Source: Myxococcus guangdongensis
GTDB taxonomy: Bacteria > Myxococcota > Myxococcia > Myxococcales > Myxococcaceae
Length of the DNA stretch: 64,000 nucleotides
Assembly: GCF_024198255.1 (NCBI RefSeq)
Contig: NZ_JAJVKW010000002.1
Span: 558,001-622,000, forward strand
Direction: 5' to 3'
Made by a program: the position numbers and the translations under genes. Below are positions 54,807 through 63,117 of the stretch, in pieces; position 1 is the first letter of the stretch; every line of letters begins with the position of its first letter. Below the pieces are notes generated by a model. That model was given only the letters and a program-made list of their open reading frames with translations. It did not search any database and had not been told where the DNA came from.

Positions 54807-56342
54807 TCAGCGCCCGAACTCCGCCAGCTTCCAGCCTTCGTCAGGAGCCGGATGATTCGTGTTGTCATCCGCGCCAGGACGCCCCAGGCCCCGGTGCACG
54901 GCCGGCGCGGAGGCGTTCACCGAGCCCACGTAGAACACGCCGTGGTACCCCTCCGAGTTCACCGAGTCCCACGTGTGCACGAAGTAGCGCTCGCCGTTGT
55001 TCTTGCCCTTCGTCTCACGCACGCCGCAGTCCAACCGGTCCCGCTTCCCCTGGCTGTCCACCGAGCAGATCCACGCCGTGCCGCTGTCGTACGCCATGTC
55101 CAGCGCCACCACGTCGTCCAGCTGCTGCTTCAGCAGCAGCCCCATCGGCCGGTGGTCCTTGTTCCACGGCAGGCCCTTCTTCGTGCGCGAATGGATGTTG
55201 CCCGACAGCACCACGTAGAAGCGCTTCGGCGCGGACTCCACCTGATGAATCAGCGTGGCCGCCATCGCGTCTTCACGCTGCTGCCCGTTCGCCTTCGGGT
55301 GGTCGAACACGACGACGTCCACGTCCAGACCCTGCGAGCGCAGCTGACGCAGTTGCTCCAGCATGTTCGCCATCGCCTCGCTGCCGCGACCGTCCGGATA
55401 CGGGCTGCGCCAGAACGGAGCCTCCATCAGCTTCAGCCAGTCACCCTCCTCACCCTGGCTGTCGAGGAACGCATCCACACGGCCCTGGTTCTCCAGCGGC
55501 AGCTCCAACCCCACCGTCACCGGCAGCCCGGCCACGGCCGACTGGCAGGACGTCTGGGCCACGAAGCGCGGCACCTCCTGCGTGCCGTGAAGCTCTCCCA
55601 ACAGGAGCATCGCGCCCGGCTTCGCCTGCTTGCCCAGACCGATGATGGGCAGGCCGCACTCGATGGCCACCTGCGACGGGGCTTCCTTCGCGTTGGGCGC
55701 CTTGGCCACCTGCACCGGCTTGGGCGCGTTCACTTCCTTCGCCAGCTTCGGCGCCACCTCCCGGAACACCCGCCACTCCATCACCAGGTCGCGCTGTCCC
55801 TGCGCCGACTCCGCGAAGAAGGAGTTCTCCCCACGAGGCGCCGCGATGACCTCCTCCCAGTCCTCGGAGCTGGTCAGCGGCGCGCTCTGCGGCTGGGTCG
55901 GCTCGACCATGTAGTCATCCTCGCTCTTCCCCGACATCTCGCTCCTGGGCCCCATGCCCCAGGCCCGGGTCGGGGACCAATCCACCTGGTTCCCCGAGTT
56001 CGCCAGCGTCTTGTTCTGGCTCTTGGTGATGCGGAAGATTTGCAGCTTGCTCGTCGTGGGCGTCTCCCGCCGACCCACGACCATGTAGCGGTGGAAGAAG
56101 CCGGAGACCTTGGAGCCGCCGAACTCCTGCCGCCACTCCGTCTCCAGCACCCGACTGCCTCGGTCCTCGCGGAAGGGCAGCTTGTTGCGGGTGAAGAACT
56201 CCCGGACCTCCGGCCACATCTCGTCCAATGGACGGTCGTAGATGGCCTCCCGGTCCGGAATCTCCAGGTCACTGCGGTGAGCCGCGCACCCCAGCCCCAC
56301 CCATGTCGACACCAACATCACCGCGTAAAGAGCCGAGCGCAT
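54807..56342 (-). CDS. Tandem Tiki/ChaN-like lipoprotein, copy A
   Basis: This 511-residue lipoprotein has a signal peptide ending VGLGC (Cys19). An N-terminal domain (about 20-170) has a conserved DREAIYDRPLDEMWPEV and ETEWRQEFGGSK, faintly BamC-like. A C-terminal domain (about 235-510) has GELHG at 249-253, a core Glu at 280 (VGLELP) and GNIH at 381-384. The GxxH...E...GxxH layout is that of the Tiki/EreA/ChaN-like superfamily of metalloproteases and hydrolases. Copies B and C follow the same plan. The ATG at 56342 directly follows an 18-bp hairpin that contains its own ribosome site (AGGAGG). Substrate and role are unknown; an outer-membrane or periplasmic hydrolase is likely. Confidence 0.75.
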   Translation of the reverse strand: MRSALYAVMLVSTWVGLGCAAHRSDLEIPDREAIYDRPLDEMWPEVREFFTRNKLPFREDRGSRVLETEWRQEFGGSKVSGFFHRYMVVGRRETPTTSKLQIFRITKSQNKTLANSGNQVDWSPTRAWGMGPRSEMSGKSEDDYMVEPTQPQSAPLTSSEDWEEVIAAPRGENSFFAESAQGQRDLVMEWRVFREVAPKLAKEVNAPKPVQVAKAPNAKEAPSQVAIECGLPIIGLGKQAKPGAMLLLGELHGTQEVPRFVAQTSCQSAVAGLPVTVGLELPLENQGRVDAFLDSQGEEGDWLKLMEAPFWRSPYPDGRGSEAMANMLEQLRQLRSQGLDVDVVVFDHPKANGQQREDAMAATLIHQVESAPKRFYVVLSGNIHSRTKKGLPWNKDHRPMGLLLKQQLDDVVALDMAYDSGTAWICSVDSQGKRDRLDCGVRETKGKNNGERYFVHTWDSVNSEGYHGVFYVGSVNASAPAVHRGLGRPGADDNTNHPAPDEGWKLAEFGR

Positions 56343-56393
56343 CCGCCCTCCTGACATCGCGTTGCAACTACAGGAACGCGAGCAGGAGGGCGG
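56343..56393 (-). promoter_or_regulatory. Ribosome-site-sequestering hairpin before copy A
   Basis: On the minus-strand RNA, CCGCCCTCCTG (56393-56383) pairs with CAGGAGGGCGG (56353-56343). Inside, TCGCGTT (56381-56375) pairs with AACGCGA (56363-56357) around an 11-nt loop. The Shine-Dalgarno AGGAGG lies inside the closing arm and the ATG follows immediately. This suggests translational control. Confidence 0.6.
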
Positions 56394-56408
56394 CCATATC
56401 GTCACGGC

Positions 56409-57908
56409 TCAGCGTGAGGACGCGAGCTTCCCCGTCTCCGGCACGAAGGGATTCTTGCTGCCCTCCTTGCCCGGGCCGCTGTCTCCCACGCGGATGGCCG
56501 GCGCGGAGGCGTTCACCGAGCCCACGTAGAACACGCCGTGGTAGCCCTCGGCATTCGCGGAGTCCCAGGTGTGCACGAAGTAGCGCTCGCCGTTGTTCTT
56601 GCCCTTCGTCTCACGCACACCGCAGTCCAGCCTGTCCCGCTTGCCCTGGCTGTCCACCGAGCAGATCCACGCCGTGCCGCTGTCGTACGCCATGTCCAGC
56701 GCCACCACGTCGTCCAGCTTCTCCTTCAAGAGGAGCCCCATGGGCCGGTGGTCCTTGTTCCACGGCAGGCCCTTCTTCGTGCGCGAATGGATGTTGCCTG
56801 ACAGCACCACGTAGAAGCGCTTCGGCGCGGACTCCACCTGGTGAACCAGCGTGGCCGCCATCGCGTCCTCACGCTGCTGCCCGTTCGCCTTCGGGTGGTC
56901 GAACACGACGACGTCCACGTCCAGGCCCTGCGAGCGCAGCTGACGCAGTTGCTCCAGCATGTTCGCCATCGCCTCGCTGCCGCGACCGTCCGGATATGGG
57001 CTGCGCCAGAACGGGGACTCCATCAGCTTGAGCCAGTCGCCCTCCTCACCCTTGCTGTCGAGGAACGCATCCACACGGCCCTGGTTCTCCAGCGGAATCT
57101 CCAGCCCCACCGTCACCGGCGTCCCCGCCACCGTCACCTGGCAGGACGTCTGGGCCACGAAGCGCGGCACCTCCTGCGTGCCGTGCAGCTCACCCAGCAT
57201 CATCACGGTGCCCGGCTGCGCCTTCTTGCCCAGACCGATGATGGGCAGGCCGCACTCGATGGCCATCTGCGACGGCGCCTCGTTGGCCTTGGGCGCCTTG
57301 GCCACCTGCACCGGCTTGGGCGCGTTCTCCTCCTTCGCCAGCAGCGGCGCCACCTCGCGGAATACCCGCCACTCCATCAAGAGGTCGCGCTGCCCCTGCG
57401 CCGACTCCGCGAAGAAGGAGTTCTCTCCACGAGGCTCCGCGATGACCTCTTCCCAGTCCTCGGAGCTGGTCAGCGGCGCGCTCTCGCCCGGACTGTTCGC
57501 CGGCCTGGCATCCGCATCATTGAACATGGCACGCCCGACGCCCCAGTCGACTTGAATGGACGGGTTCTGCAGCGCCTTGTTCCGGCTCTTGGTGATGCGG
57601 AAGATCTGCAGCTTGCTCGACGTGGGCGTCTCCCGTCGGCCCACGACCAGGTAGCGGTGGAAGAAGCCCGCGACCTTCGAGCCTCCGAATTCCTGCCGCC
57701 ACTCCGTCTCCAGCACCCGGCTGCCCCGGTCTTCGCGGAAGGGCAGCTTGTTGCGGGTGAAGAACCCCCGGACCTCCGGCCACATCTCGTCCAGTGGACG
57801 GTCGTAGATGGCCTCCCGGTCCGGAATCTCCAGGTCACTGCGGTGGGCCGCGCACCCCAGCCCCACCCACGTCGACAACAACATCACCGCGTAAAGAACC
57901 GAGCGCAT
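56409..57908 (-). CDS. Tandem Tiki/ChaN-like lipoprotein, copy B
   Basis: This 499-residue lipoprotein (lipobox VGLGC, Cys19) is closely related to copy A over its whole length. It keeps GELHG, the core Glu in VGLEIP and GNIH. The middle linker (about 125-165) is the most divergent part, while the N-terminal motif DRPLDEMWPEVRGFFTRNK and the C-terminal catalytic residues are conserved. The ATG at 57908 directly follows a hairpin of the same design as in copy A. The gap to copy A is 66 nt. Intact motifs argue that all three copies are functional and not relics. Confidence 0.75.
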   Translation of the reverse strand: MRSVLYAVMLLSTWVGLGCAAHRSDLEIPDREAIYDRPLDEMWPEVRGFFTRNKLPFREDRGSRVLETEWRQEFGGSKVAGFFHRYLVVGRRETPTSSKLQIFRITKSRNKALQNPSIQVDWGVGRAMFNDADARPANSPGESAPLTSSEDWEEVIAEPRGENSFFAESAQGQRDLLMEWRVFREVAPLLAKEENAPKPVQVAKAPKANEAPSQMAIECGLPIIGLGKKAQPGTVMMLGELHGTQEVPRFVAQTSCQVTVAGTPVTVGLEIPLENQGRVDAFLDSKGEEGDWLKLMESPFWRSPYPDGRGSEAMANMLEQLRQLRSQGLDVDVVVFDHPKANGQQREDAMAATLVHQVESAPKRFYVVLSGNIHSRTKKGLPWNKDHRPMGLLLKEKLDDVVALDMAYDSGTAWICSVDSQGKRDRLDCGVRETKGKNNGERYFVHTWDSANAEGYHGVFYVGSVNASAPAIRVGDSGPGKEGSKNPFVPETGKLASSR

Positions 57909-57959
57909 CCACCCTCCCGACATCACGTTCCAGAGCGAGAAACGCGAGTGGGAGGGCGG
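57909..57959 (-). promoter_or_regulatory. Ribosome-site-sequestering hairpin before copy B
   Basis: CCGCCCTCCC (57959-57950) pairs with GGGAGGGTGG (57918-57909), and TCGCGTT (57947-57941) pairs with AACGTGA (57929-57923), around an 11-nt loop. Each stem contains one G-U wobble where copy A has G-C, so pairing is kept despite change. The ribosome site is in the closing arm. Confidence 0.6.
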
Positions 57960-57974
57960 ACATATCGCCCGGAG

Positions 57975-59447
57975 CTACTTCGACGACGCGAGCTTCCCCG
58001 CCTCCGGCACGAAGGGGCTCTTGCCGCCCTCCTTGCCCGGGCCGCTGTCACCCACGCGGATGGCGGGCGCGGAGGCGTTCACCGCGCCCACGTAGAACAC
58101 GCCGTGGTAGCCCTCGGCATTCGCGGAGTCCCACGTGTGCACGAAGTAGCGCTCCCCGTTGTTCTTGCCCTTCGCGTCGCGCACGCCACAGTCCAGCCTG
58201 TCTCGCACGCCCTTGCTGTCCACCGAGCAGATCCACGCCGTGCCGCTGTCGTACGCCATGTCCAGCGCCACCACGTCGTCCAGCTTCTGCTTCAGCAGGT
58301 AGCCCATCGGCCGGTGGTCCTTGTTCCACGGCAGGCCCTTCTTCGTGCGCGAGTGGATGTTGCCCGACAGCACCACGTGGAAGCGCTTGGGTCCCACCTC
58401 CGCCTGGAGCGCCACCGTGGCCGCCATCGCGTCCTCGCGCTGCTGCCCGTTCGCCTTCGGGTGGTCGAACACGAAGACATCCACGTCCAGCCCCTGCGAG
58501 CGCAGCTGACGCAGGTGCTCGAGCATGTTCGCCACGGCCGCGCTGCCGCGCCCATCCGGGTACGGGCTGCGCCAGAACGGCGCCTCCATCAGCTTGAGCC
58601 AGTCGCCCTCCTCGCCCTTGCTGTCGAGGAACGCATCCACGCGGCCCTGGTTCTCCAGCGGCAGCTCCAACCCCACCGTCACCGGCAGCCCCGCGACCAC
58701 GGCCTGACACGCCATCTGCGCCACGAAGCGCGGCACCTCCTGCGTGCCGTGCATCTCGCCCAGCAGCATCACCGTGCCCGGCTGCGCCTTCTTGCCCAGG
58801 CCGATGATGGGCAGGCCGCACTCCACCGCCATCTGCGACGGGGCCTCCTTGGCGTTGGGCGCCTTGGCCACCTGCACCGGCTTGGGCGCGTTCTCCTCCT
58901 TCGACAGGAGCGGCGCCACCTCGCGGAACACCCGCCACTCCATCACCATGTCCCGCTGGCCCTGCCCGGACTCCGCGAAGAAGGCGTTCTCGCCCCGAGG
59001 CTCCGCCAGCCGGTCCTCGAAGTCCTCCACGCCCAGACCCCTCGTCTCCGAGTCACTCGGGGGGGCCAGGTTGCGGCTGACGCCCCAGTCGATCTGCACG
59101 GCCGGGTTCTGCAGCGTCTTGTTCCGGCTCTTGGTGATGCGGAAGATCTGCAGCTTGCTCGACGTGGGCGTCTCCCGCCGGCCCACCACCAGGTAGCGGT
59201 GGAAGAAGCCGGAGACCTTGGAGCCGCCGAACTCCTGCCGCCACTCCGTCTCCAACACCCGGCTCCCCTTGTCCTCGCGGAAGGGCAGCTCGTTCCGGGT
59301 GAAGAAGCCCTGGACCTCCGGCCACATCTCCTCGAGGGGCCTGTCGTAGATGGCCTCCCGGTCCGGGTAGTCCAAATCACTGCGATGGGCCGCGCAGCCC
59401 ATGACGAACAGACCTGCCAACACCGCGACGACTGCGGAGCGCACCAT
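57975..59447 (-). CDS. Tandem Tiki/ChaN-like lipoprotein, copy C
   Basis: This 490-residue lipoprotein has a signal peptide ending FVMGC (Cys18), then AHRSDLDYPDREAIYDRP. The N-terminal domain is close to copies A and B, and the C-terminal domain keeps GEMHG, the core Glu in VGLELP and GNIH. It differs from A and B in the linker. The ATG at 59447 follows AGGAGGCGGC. Its leader has a shorter version of the hairpin (GCCTCC/GGAGGC and AGTC/GACT). It is the first gene of the tandem on the minus strand. Its promoter is likely in the gap above 59447. Confidence 0.75.
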   Translation of the reverse strand: MVRSAVVAVLAGLFVMGCAAHRSDLDYPDREAIYDRPLEEMWPEVQGFFTRNELPFREDKGSRVLETEWRQEFGGSKVSGFFHRYLVVGRRETPTSSKLQIFRITKSRNKTLQNPAVQIDWGVSRNLAPPSDSETRGLGVEDFEDRLAEPRGENAFFAESGQGQRDMVMEWRVFREVAPLLSKEENAPKPVQVAKAPNAKEAPSQMAVECGLPIIGLGKKAQPGTVMLLGEMHGTQEVPRFVAQMACQAVVAGLPVTVGLELPLENQGRVDAFLDSKGEEGDWLKLMEAPFWRSPYPDGRGSAAVANMLEHLRQLRSQGLDVDVFVFDHPKANGQQREDAMAATVALQAEVGPKRFHVVLSGNIHSRTKKGLPWNKDHRPMGYLLKQKLDDVVALDMAYDSGTAWICSVDSKGVRDRLDCGVRDAKGKNNGERYFVHTWDSANAEGYHGVFYVGAVNASAPAIRVGDSGPGKEGGKSPFVPEAGKLASSK

Positions 59448-59497
59448 GCCGCCTCCTGGGAGTCCTTGTCCGGGAGACTAGAACGGAGGCACACGGC
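59448..59497 (-). promoter_or_regulatory. Weaker hairpin at the ribosome site before copy C
   Basis: GCCTCC (59490-59485) pairs with GGAGGC (59456-59451), with AGTC/GACT inside (59479-59476 with 59464-59461) and GCC/GGC outside across a 4-nt bulge. The plan is the same as before copies A and B but with fewer pairs. Confidence 0.4.
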
Positions 59498-59540
59498 TGG
59501 CATATCGCAGCGCAGGCCTACTCCGGGTGCGGGCCCTGGG

Positions 59541-60026
59541 TCAGGCCTGGACCTCCGAGCCCTCGTGCAACGGGGCGCGCTCCTTCTCCCAGGGGCGGGT
59601 CCGGACGGCCTCGCGAATCCACAGGATGTGGCGGCGCTCGTCCTCGCGGTGGCGCTCGATGAGCAGGCGCACGTCGGGGCTCCACTCGAAGCGCAGGGCC
59701 ACGTCGTAGGAGCGGTTCGAGTACTCCTCGTTGCCGAGCATCGCCACCAGCGCGGCCTCGGTGCCCATCATGCTGGACATGGCCGTCAGGCCCTTCATCG
59801 CCGCGCCCTTCAGGTCGGGCTTCAGGTCCAGCGGCGTGCCTCCGAAGTGGTGGATGAAGCCGTTGAGCTCCCGCACATGGCGCACGTGGTCGGCACGGAA
59901 CTCGGCGAGCCGCTCACGCACCAGCGGCTCCGGGATGCGCGCGAGCGCCGCGTCATAGGCGCCCACCGCGTCCGCGTCGAGCTGCGCAAGGCTGCGCAGG
60001 CGTGCCACCTCGGACTTCTCGGCCAT
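59541..60026 (-). CDS. Ferritin-like (DUF2383-type) helical protein
   Basis: This 161-residue helical protein has clustered metal-ligand-like residues: D17/D19, H47, H50, E90, E100-E101 and ERHREDERRH (124-133). The order D..H..H / E..EE / E..H is that of ferritin-like four-helix bundles of the DUF2383/PA2169 type. The ATG at 60026 follows GGAGG. It might store or handle iron, or act as a stress protein. No partner gene is beside it. Confidence 0.7.
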   Translation of the reverse strand: MAEKSEVARLRSLAQLDADAVGAYDAALARIPEPLVRERLAEFRADHVRHVRELNGFIHHFGGTPLDLKPDLKGAAMKGLTAMSSMMGTEAALVAMLGNEEYSNRSYDVALRFEWSPDVRLLIERHREDERRHILWIREAVRTRPWEKERAPLHEGSEVQA

Positions 60027-60146
60027 GTCGACTTCCTCCAAGCCAGGGACCGCGAGCAATGTGAGAAGCCTCTTCCCACGAGCCAACCCGTCCCCCGGTG
60101 CCTCGGCCCGGCCGCCCTGACGCCGAGCAGGCGGCCTGGAGGTTGC

Positions 60147-60464
60147 TCAGGAGCGGGGATGTGCGGGACGCAGCGGCAGCGCGCCCTCACCGCGGGCGCC
60201 ACGGCGCTCGGCGCGGCGGTGCTTCAGGACGATGAGCTCGCCGACCAGCGCGCTCACCAGAATCAGCACGTTGGTCACCACGAAGACCCAGTTGCCCACC
60301 AGCACACTGTAGGTGGTGAAACCCACGGAGGCGGTGATCTGCCCGAGGAAGAGCCACTGCGACACGCCCTTGCTGGAGCCGGTCTTCCACTGCTTGTGGA
60401 TCTGCGTCCCCAACGTCAGCAACAAGATGAAGGAACTGAACCAGCCCACCGCCTCGATGCCCAT
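60147..60464 (-). CDS. SemiSWEET/PQ-loop sugar transporter
   Basis: This 105-residue protein has three membrane helices. FSSFILLLTLGTQIHKQWKT and GSSKGVSQWLFLGQITAS include the PQ-loop-type turn with SKGVS, followed by VGFTTYSVLVGNWVFVV. Length and layout are those of bacterial SemiSWEETs, which dimerise to a facilitative sugar or amino-acid pore. The ATG at 60464 is preceded by GGGAGG about 10 nt upstream. Longer upstream frames lie in non-coding DNA. Confidence 0.85.
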   Translation of the reverse strand: MGIEAVGWFSSFILLLTLGTQIHKQWKTGSSKGVSQWLFLGQITASVGFTTYSVLVGNWVFVVTNVLILVSALVGELIVLKHRRAERRGARGEGALPLRPAHPRS

Positions 60465-60671
60465 GCCGCCGTGCCTCCCGGGTACAGATGCGCATGTGTG
60501 CGGGCACGGCGCCAGCCGCGCATTCCTCGGGGGCTCACAAAGACCCCGCTGTGCCGGCGATGAGGCCAGGGCTCGACGGGTCGCCCGCTCGGAGGGGCGG
60601 TGACGCAGGTGCTCGCCAACGGTGGCGCGGTCGACGTTGCGACGGGCCTCCTGGATGCCGACCGTTGAGCC

Positions 60672-61601
60672 GTGAACCGCGCGCGCACACGACGTCATTC
60701 GACGGGCTCGCTGCGAGCACCACGCGCCCAGGCCGCGAGAACCTCCGCGCCCGCATCACACGCCACGCTGACGCATGGGGACCGCGTCCTCTTCCCCGAC
60801 GCGGGCCTGACGAAGGCGGATGTCTTCGCGTACTACCGCGAGGTCGCGCCCCTGATGGTCCCCGTCCTCGAGGACCGTCCCATCTCCGTGCAGCAGTGGC
60901 CCGCTGGAATCCAGGCACCAGGCTTCTTCCGGCATGGGCTGTCGGGCATCCCCGCGTGGGTGCCCACCCAGCGCGTGCGCCACCTGGACAAGACGCTGCG
61001 CCACGTGAACGTGAACGGCGAGCAGCCCCTGCTGTGGCTCGCCAACCAATCCGCGCTCACGCTCCACATGTGGCTGAGCCGCGCGCCCAAGCTCTCGCAG
61101 CCCGACTTCCTGGCCATGGACCTGGACCCGGGCAAGGGCGGCTGGTCCGACGTGGTGACGGTGGCGCTCGCGCTGCGCGGACTGCTCGAGGAACAGGGCC
61201 TCGAGAGCTACCCCAAGACCTCCGGCAAGCGCGGCCTGCACGTCATGATTCCCCTCGCCCCCGGACACACGTACGCGAAGGTGCAGGCACACGCGGACGC
61301 CGTGGCCCATGCGCTGGAGGAGCGACTGGGTGCGCTGGCCACCACGGTGCGCGGCATCCGCGCGCGCAAGGGCCGGCTGTACCTGGACACGGGACAGAAC
61401 GCGCGCGGCAAGACCATCGTCGCGCCCTACTCTCTCCGGGCCAAGGCGGGAGCGCCCTTCTCCGCGCCCCTGAAGTGGAGCGAGGTCACCCGACGCCTCG
61501 ACCCCGCGCGCTTCAACCTCCGCGCACTCAAGAGGCGCCTGGACAAGGTGGGGGACCTGTTCGCGCCCGCGTTGAAGCACCCACAGCGGCTGCCGGACTG
61601 A
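60672..61601 (+). CDS. Stand-alone LigD-type primase-polymerase domain (PolDom)
   Basis: This 309-residue archaeo-eukaryotic primase-type polymerase has the LigD PolDom motifs. DRVLFPDAGLTKADVFAYY lies near the start, metal aspartates D150 and D152 are in LAMDLDPGKG, and SGKRGLHVMIP (184-194) has H190. The start is a GTG at 60672 with a basic 30-residue N-terminus. In bacterial NHEJ the polymerase domain is usually fused to a ligase; here it is alone. It may fill gaps in double-strand-break repair with a ligase encoded elsewhere. Confidence 0.88.
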   Translation: MNRARTRRHSTGSLRAPRAQAARTSAPASHATLTHGDRVLFPDAGLTKADVFAYYREVAPLMVPVLEDRPISVQQWPAGIQAPGFFRHGLSGIPAWVPTQRVRHLDKTLRHVNVNGEQPLLWLANQSALTLHMWLSRAPKLSQPDFLAMDLDPGKGGWSDVVTVALALRGLLEEQGLESYPKTSGKRGLHVMIPLAPGHTYAKVQAHADAVAHALEERLGALATTVRGIRARKGRLYLDTGQNARGKTIVAPYSLRAKAGAPFSAPLKWSEVTRRLDPARFNLRALKRRLDKVGDLFAPALKHPQRLPD

Positions 61602-61679
61602 CACGCTCGGCGGCTCGCCACACCCATTCGCGACACACCGTGCACGACGTCAGTGCCGGTGTTATGGGGGCGACCCACC

Positions 61680-62624
61680 ATGGACTCCGCTGTCGCCTCC
61701 GGCCCCGTGAAGCCCGCGAGCCGTCTGAAGGTCGCCCTCGCCTACTGCACCTGCTTCCTCCTCTGGGGCTCCACCTGGTCCGTGGTGAAGGTGGGCCTGG
61801 AGGACCTGCCACCGTTGCGCTTCCTCGGCACACGGATGCTGGTGGCGGGGCTCGTCCTGATGCCCTTCGCCCGCTCGGCGGGACAGGTGGACCTGCGCAC
61901 CGGCGGACGCATCGCGGGGCTGGGCATGCTCCAGCTCGCGGCGCCCTTCACCCTGCTCTTCTTCGCGCAGCAGTGGATTCCATCCAGCTGGGCCGCGCTG
62001 CTGTTCTCCACCTTCCCGGTGTGGCTGCTGTTCGTCGGCCGCGTCCTGCTGCCGGACCAACCGCTCACCCCCGGCAAGCTCGTGGCCGCGGGCCTGGGCG
62101 TGGCGGGCGTGGTGATGCTCCAGTCCTCCGACATCCAGGGGCTGGCGCTGTCCGGCAAGGTGCTGCTGGGCGTGGGGATGACGCTCTTCTCCGTGGTCCT
62201 CATCGCCGTGGCCAACGTGCTCGTCCGTCGCCACATGGCGCACGTGCCACCGCGCGTGCTCGTCTTCGGACAGGCGCTCAGCAGCGGCGTGCCCCTGCTC
62301 GCGCTCTCCTTCCTGCTGGAGTCGAACGCCACCGTGACGTGGACGCCGCGCGCGGTGGGCGCGGTGCTCTACCTGGCCATCTTCGGCACCGCGTTCACCT
62401 ACCTGTGTCTCTACTGGCTCCTGCCGCGCATCTCCCTCACCGCGCTGGGCGCCATGGCGCTGCTCGACACGCTGGTGGCGGTGGTGCTCGGCGTCGCGTT
62501 CCTCGGCGAGCCGCTCACCGTGTCACTCGTCGTGGGCGGCGCGCTCATCCTGGGGAGCGCGGCCCTGGCCAATGCGCTCCCCCAGCGGTCCCCGCCCCGA
62601 TCCGACGAACAGGCCCGGAGCTGA
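61680..62624 (+). CDS. EamA/DMT-family membrane transporter
   Basis: This 314-residue protein has ten hydrophobic segments in two EamA repeats. The first repeat opens FLLWGSTWSVVKVGLEDLPP and the second GVGMTLFSVVLIAVANVLV, with the usual conserved residues near repeat ends (LGALALLDTLVAVVLG). It is a drug/metabolite transporter exporting small solutes; the substrate is unknown. The ATG at 61680 is preceded by GGGGG; a GTG at 61653 is an alternative. Confidence 0.87.
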   Translation: MDSAVASGPVKPASRLKVALAYCTCFLLWGSTWSVVKVGLEDLPPLRFLGTRMLVAGLVLMPFARSAGQVDLRTGGRIAGLGMLQLAAPFTLLFFAQQWIPSSWAALLFSTFPVWLLFVGRVLLPDQPLTPGKLVAAGLGVAGVVMLQSSDIQGLALSGKVLLGVGMTLFSVVLIAVANVLVRRHMAHVPPRVLVFGQALSSGVPLLALSFLLESNATVTWTPRAVGAVLYLAIFGTAFTYLCLYWLLPRISLTALGAMALLDTLVAVVLGVAFLGEPLTVSLVVGGALILGSAALANALPQRSPPRSDEQARS

Positions 62625-62637
62625 AGGGGCTCGAAGG

Positions 62638-63051
62638 TCACCGCGAGGCGTTCAGCGCGCGGTGCTCCTGTATCCACGCGCGCGCCTCTTCGAGGGTGTC
62701 CACGTAGCGCACGTCCAGCGGACGGCCACCGGTGAGCATGGAGCCCACCATCAAGCTCTTGGTGGTGGCCTTCTGCTCCAGCGCCGCGCCCACGTAGACG
62801 ATGCCCAGGAACCAGTCCGCCTTCGCGTGCTCCACCAGGTAGCGGCGCGACTCCGGGCTCAGCTGCGACTCGGCGATGTCCGCCGCCAGGTAGAAGCGCC
62901 CCTCGGAGGACAGCGACTGATACAGGCCACAGGACCAGCGCGACGTGTCCTCGGTGATGGCGCCCCGGAAGCGCGCCCACAGGATGTCCGGCGCTTCCAA
63001 CCACGCACGCTGCGCGCCGTGGTTCCACTCCTGCTCCCAATCCCTTGCCAT
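62638..63051 (-). CDS. SpoIIAA/STAS-like small cytosolic protein
   Basis: This 137-residue protein has no signal or membrane segment. Its strand-helix pattern (ILWARFRGAITEDTSRW, YLAADIAESQLSPESRRYL, VRYVDTLEEARAWIQEH) resembles the SpoIIAA-like/STAS fold found in small myxobacterial proteins. The ATG at 63051 has GGGAG 4 nt upstream. The phosphorylatable Ser of true STAS antagonists cannot be placed with confidence. The stop is 13 nt from the convergent EamA stop. Confidence 0.7.
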   Translation of the reverse strand: MARDWEQEWNHGAQRAWLEAPDILWARFRGAITEDTSRWSCGLYQSLSSEGRFYLAADIAESQLSPESRRYLVEHAKADWFLGIVYVGAALEQKATTKSLMVGSMLTGGRPLDVRYVDTLEEARAWIQEHRALNASR

Positions 63052-63117
63052 GAGACTCCCGCGAAGAGGCCGGGCCCAGGATAGGCCCGACCGCCCGCGC
63101 TTCCCACTCGTCCGCCG

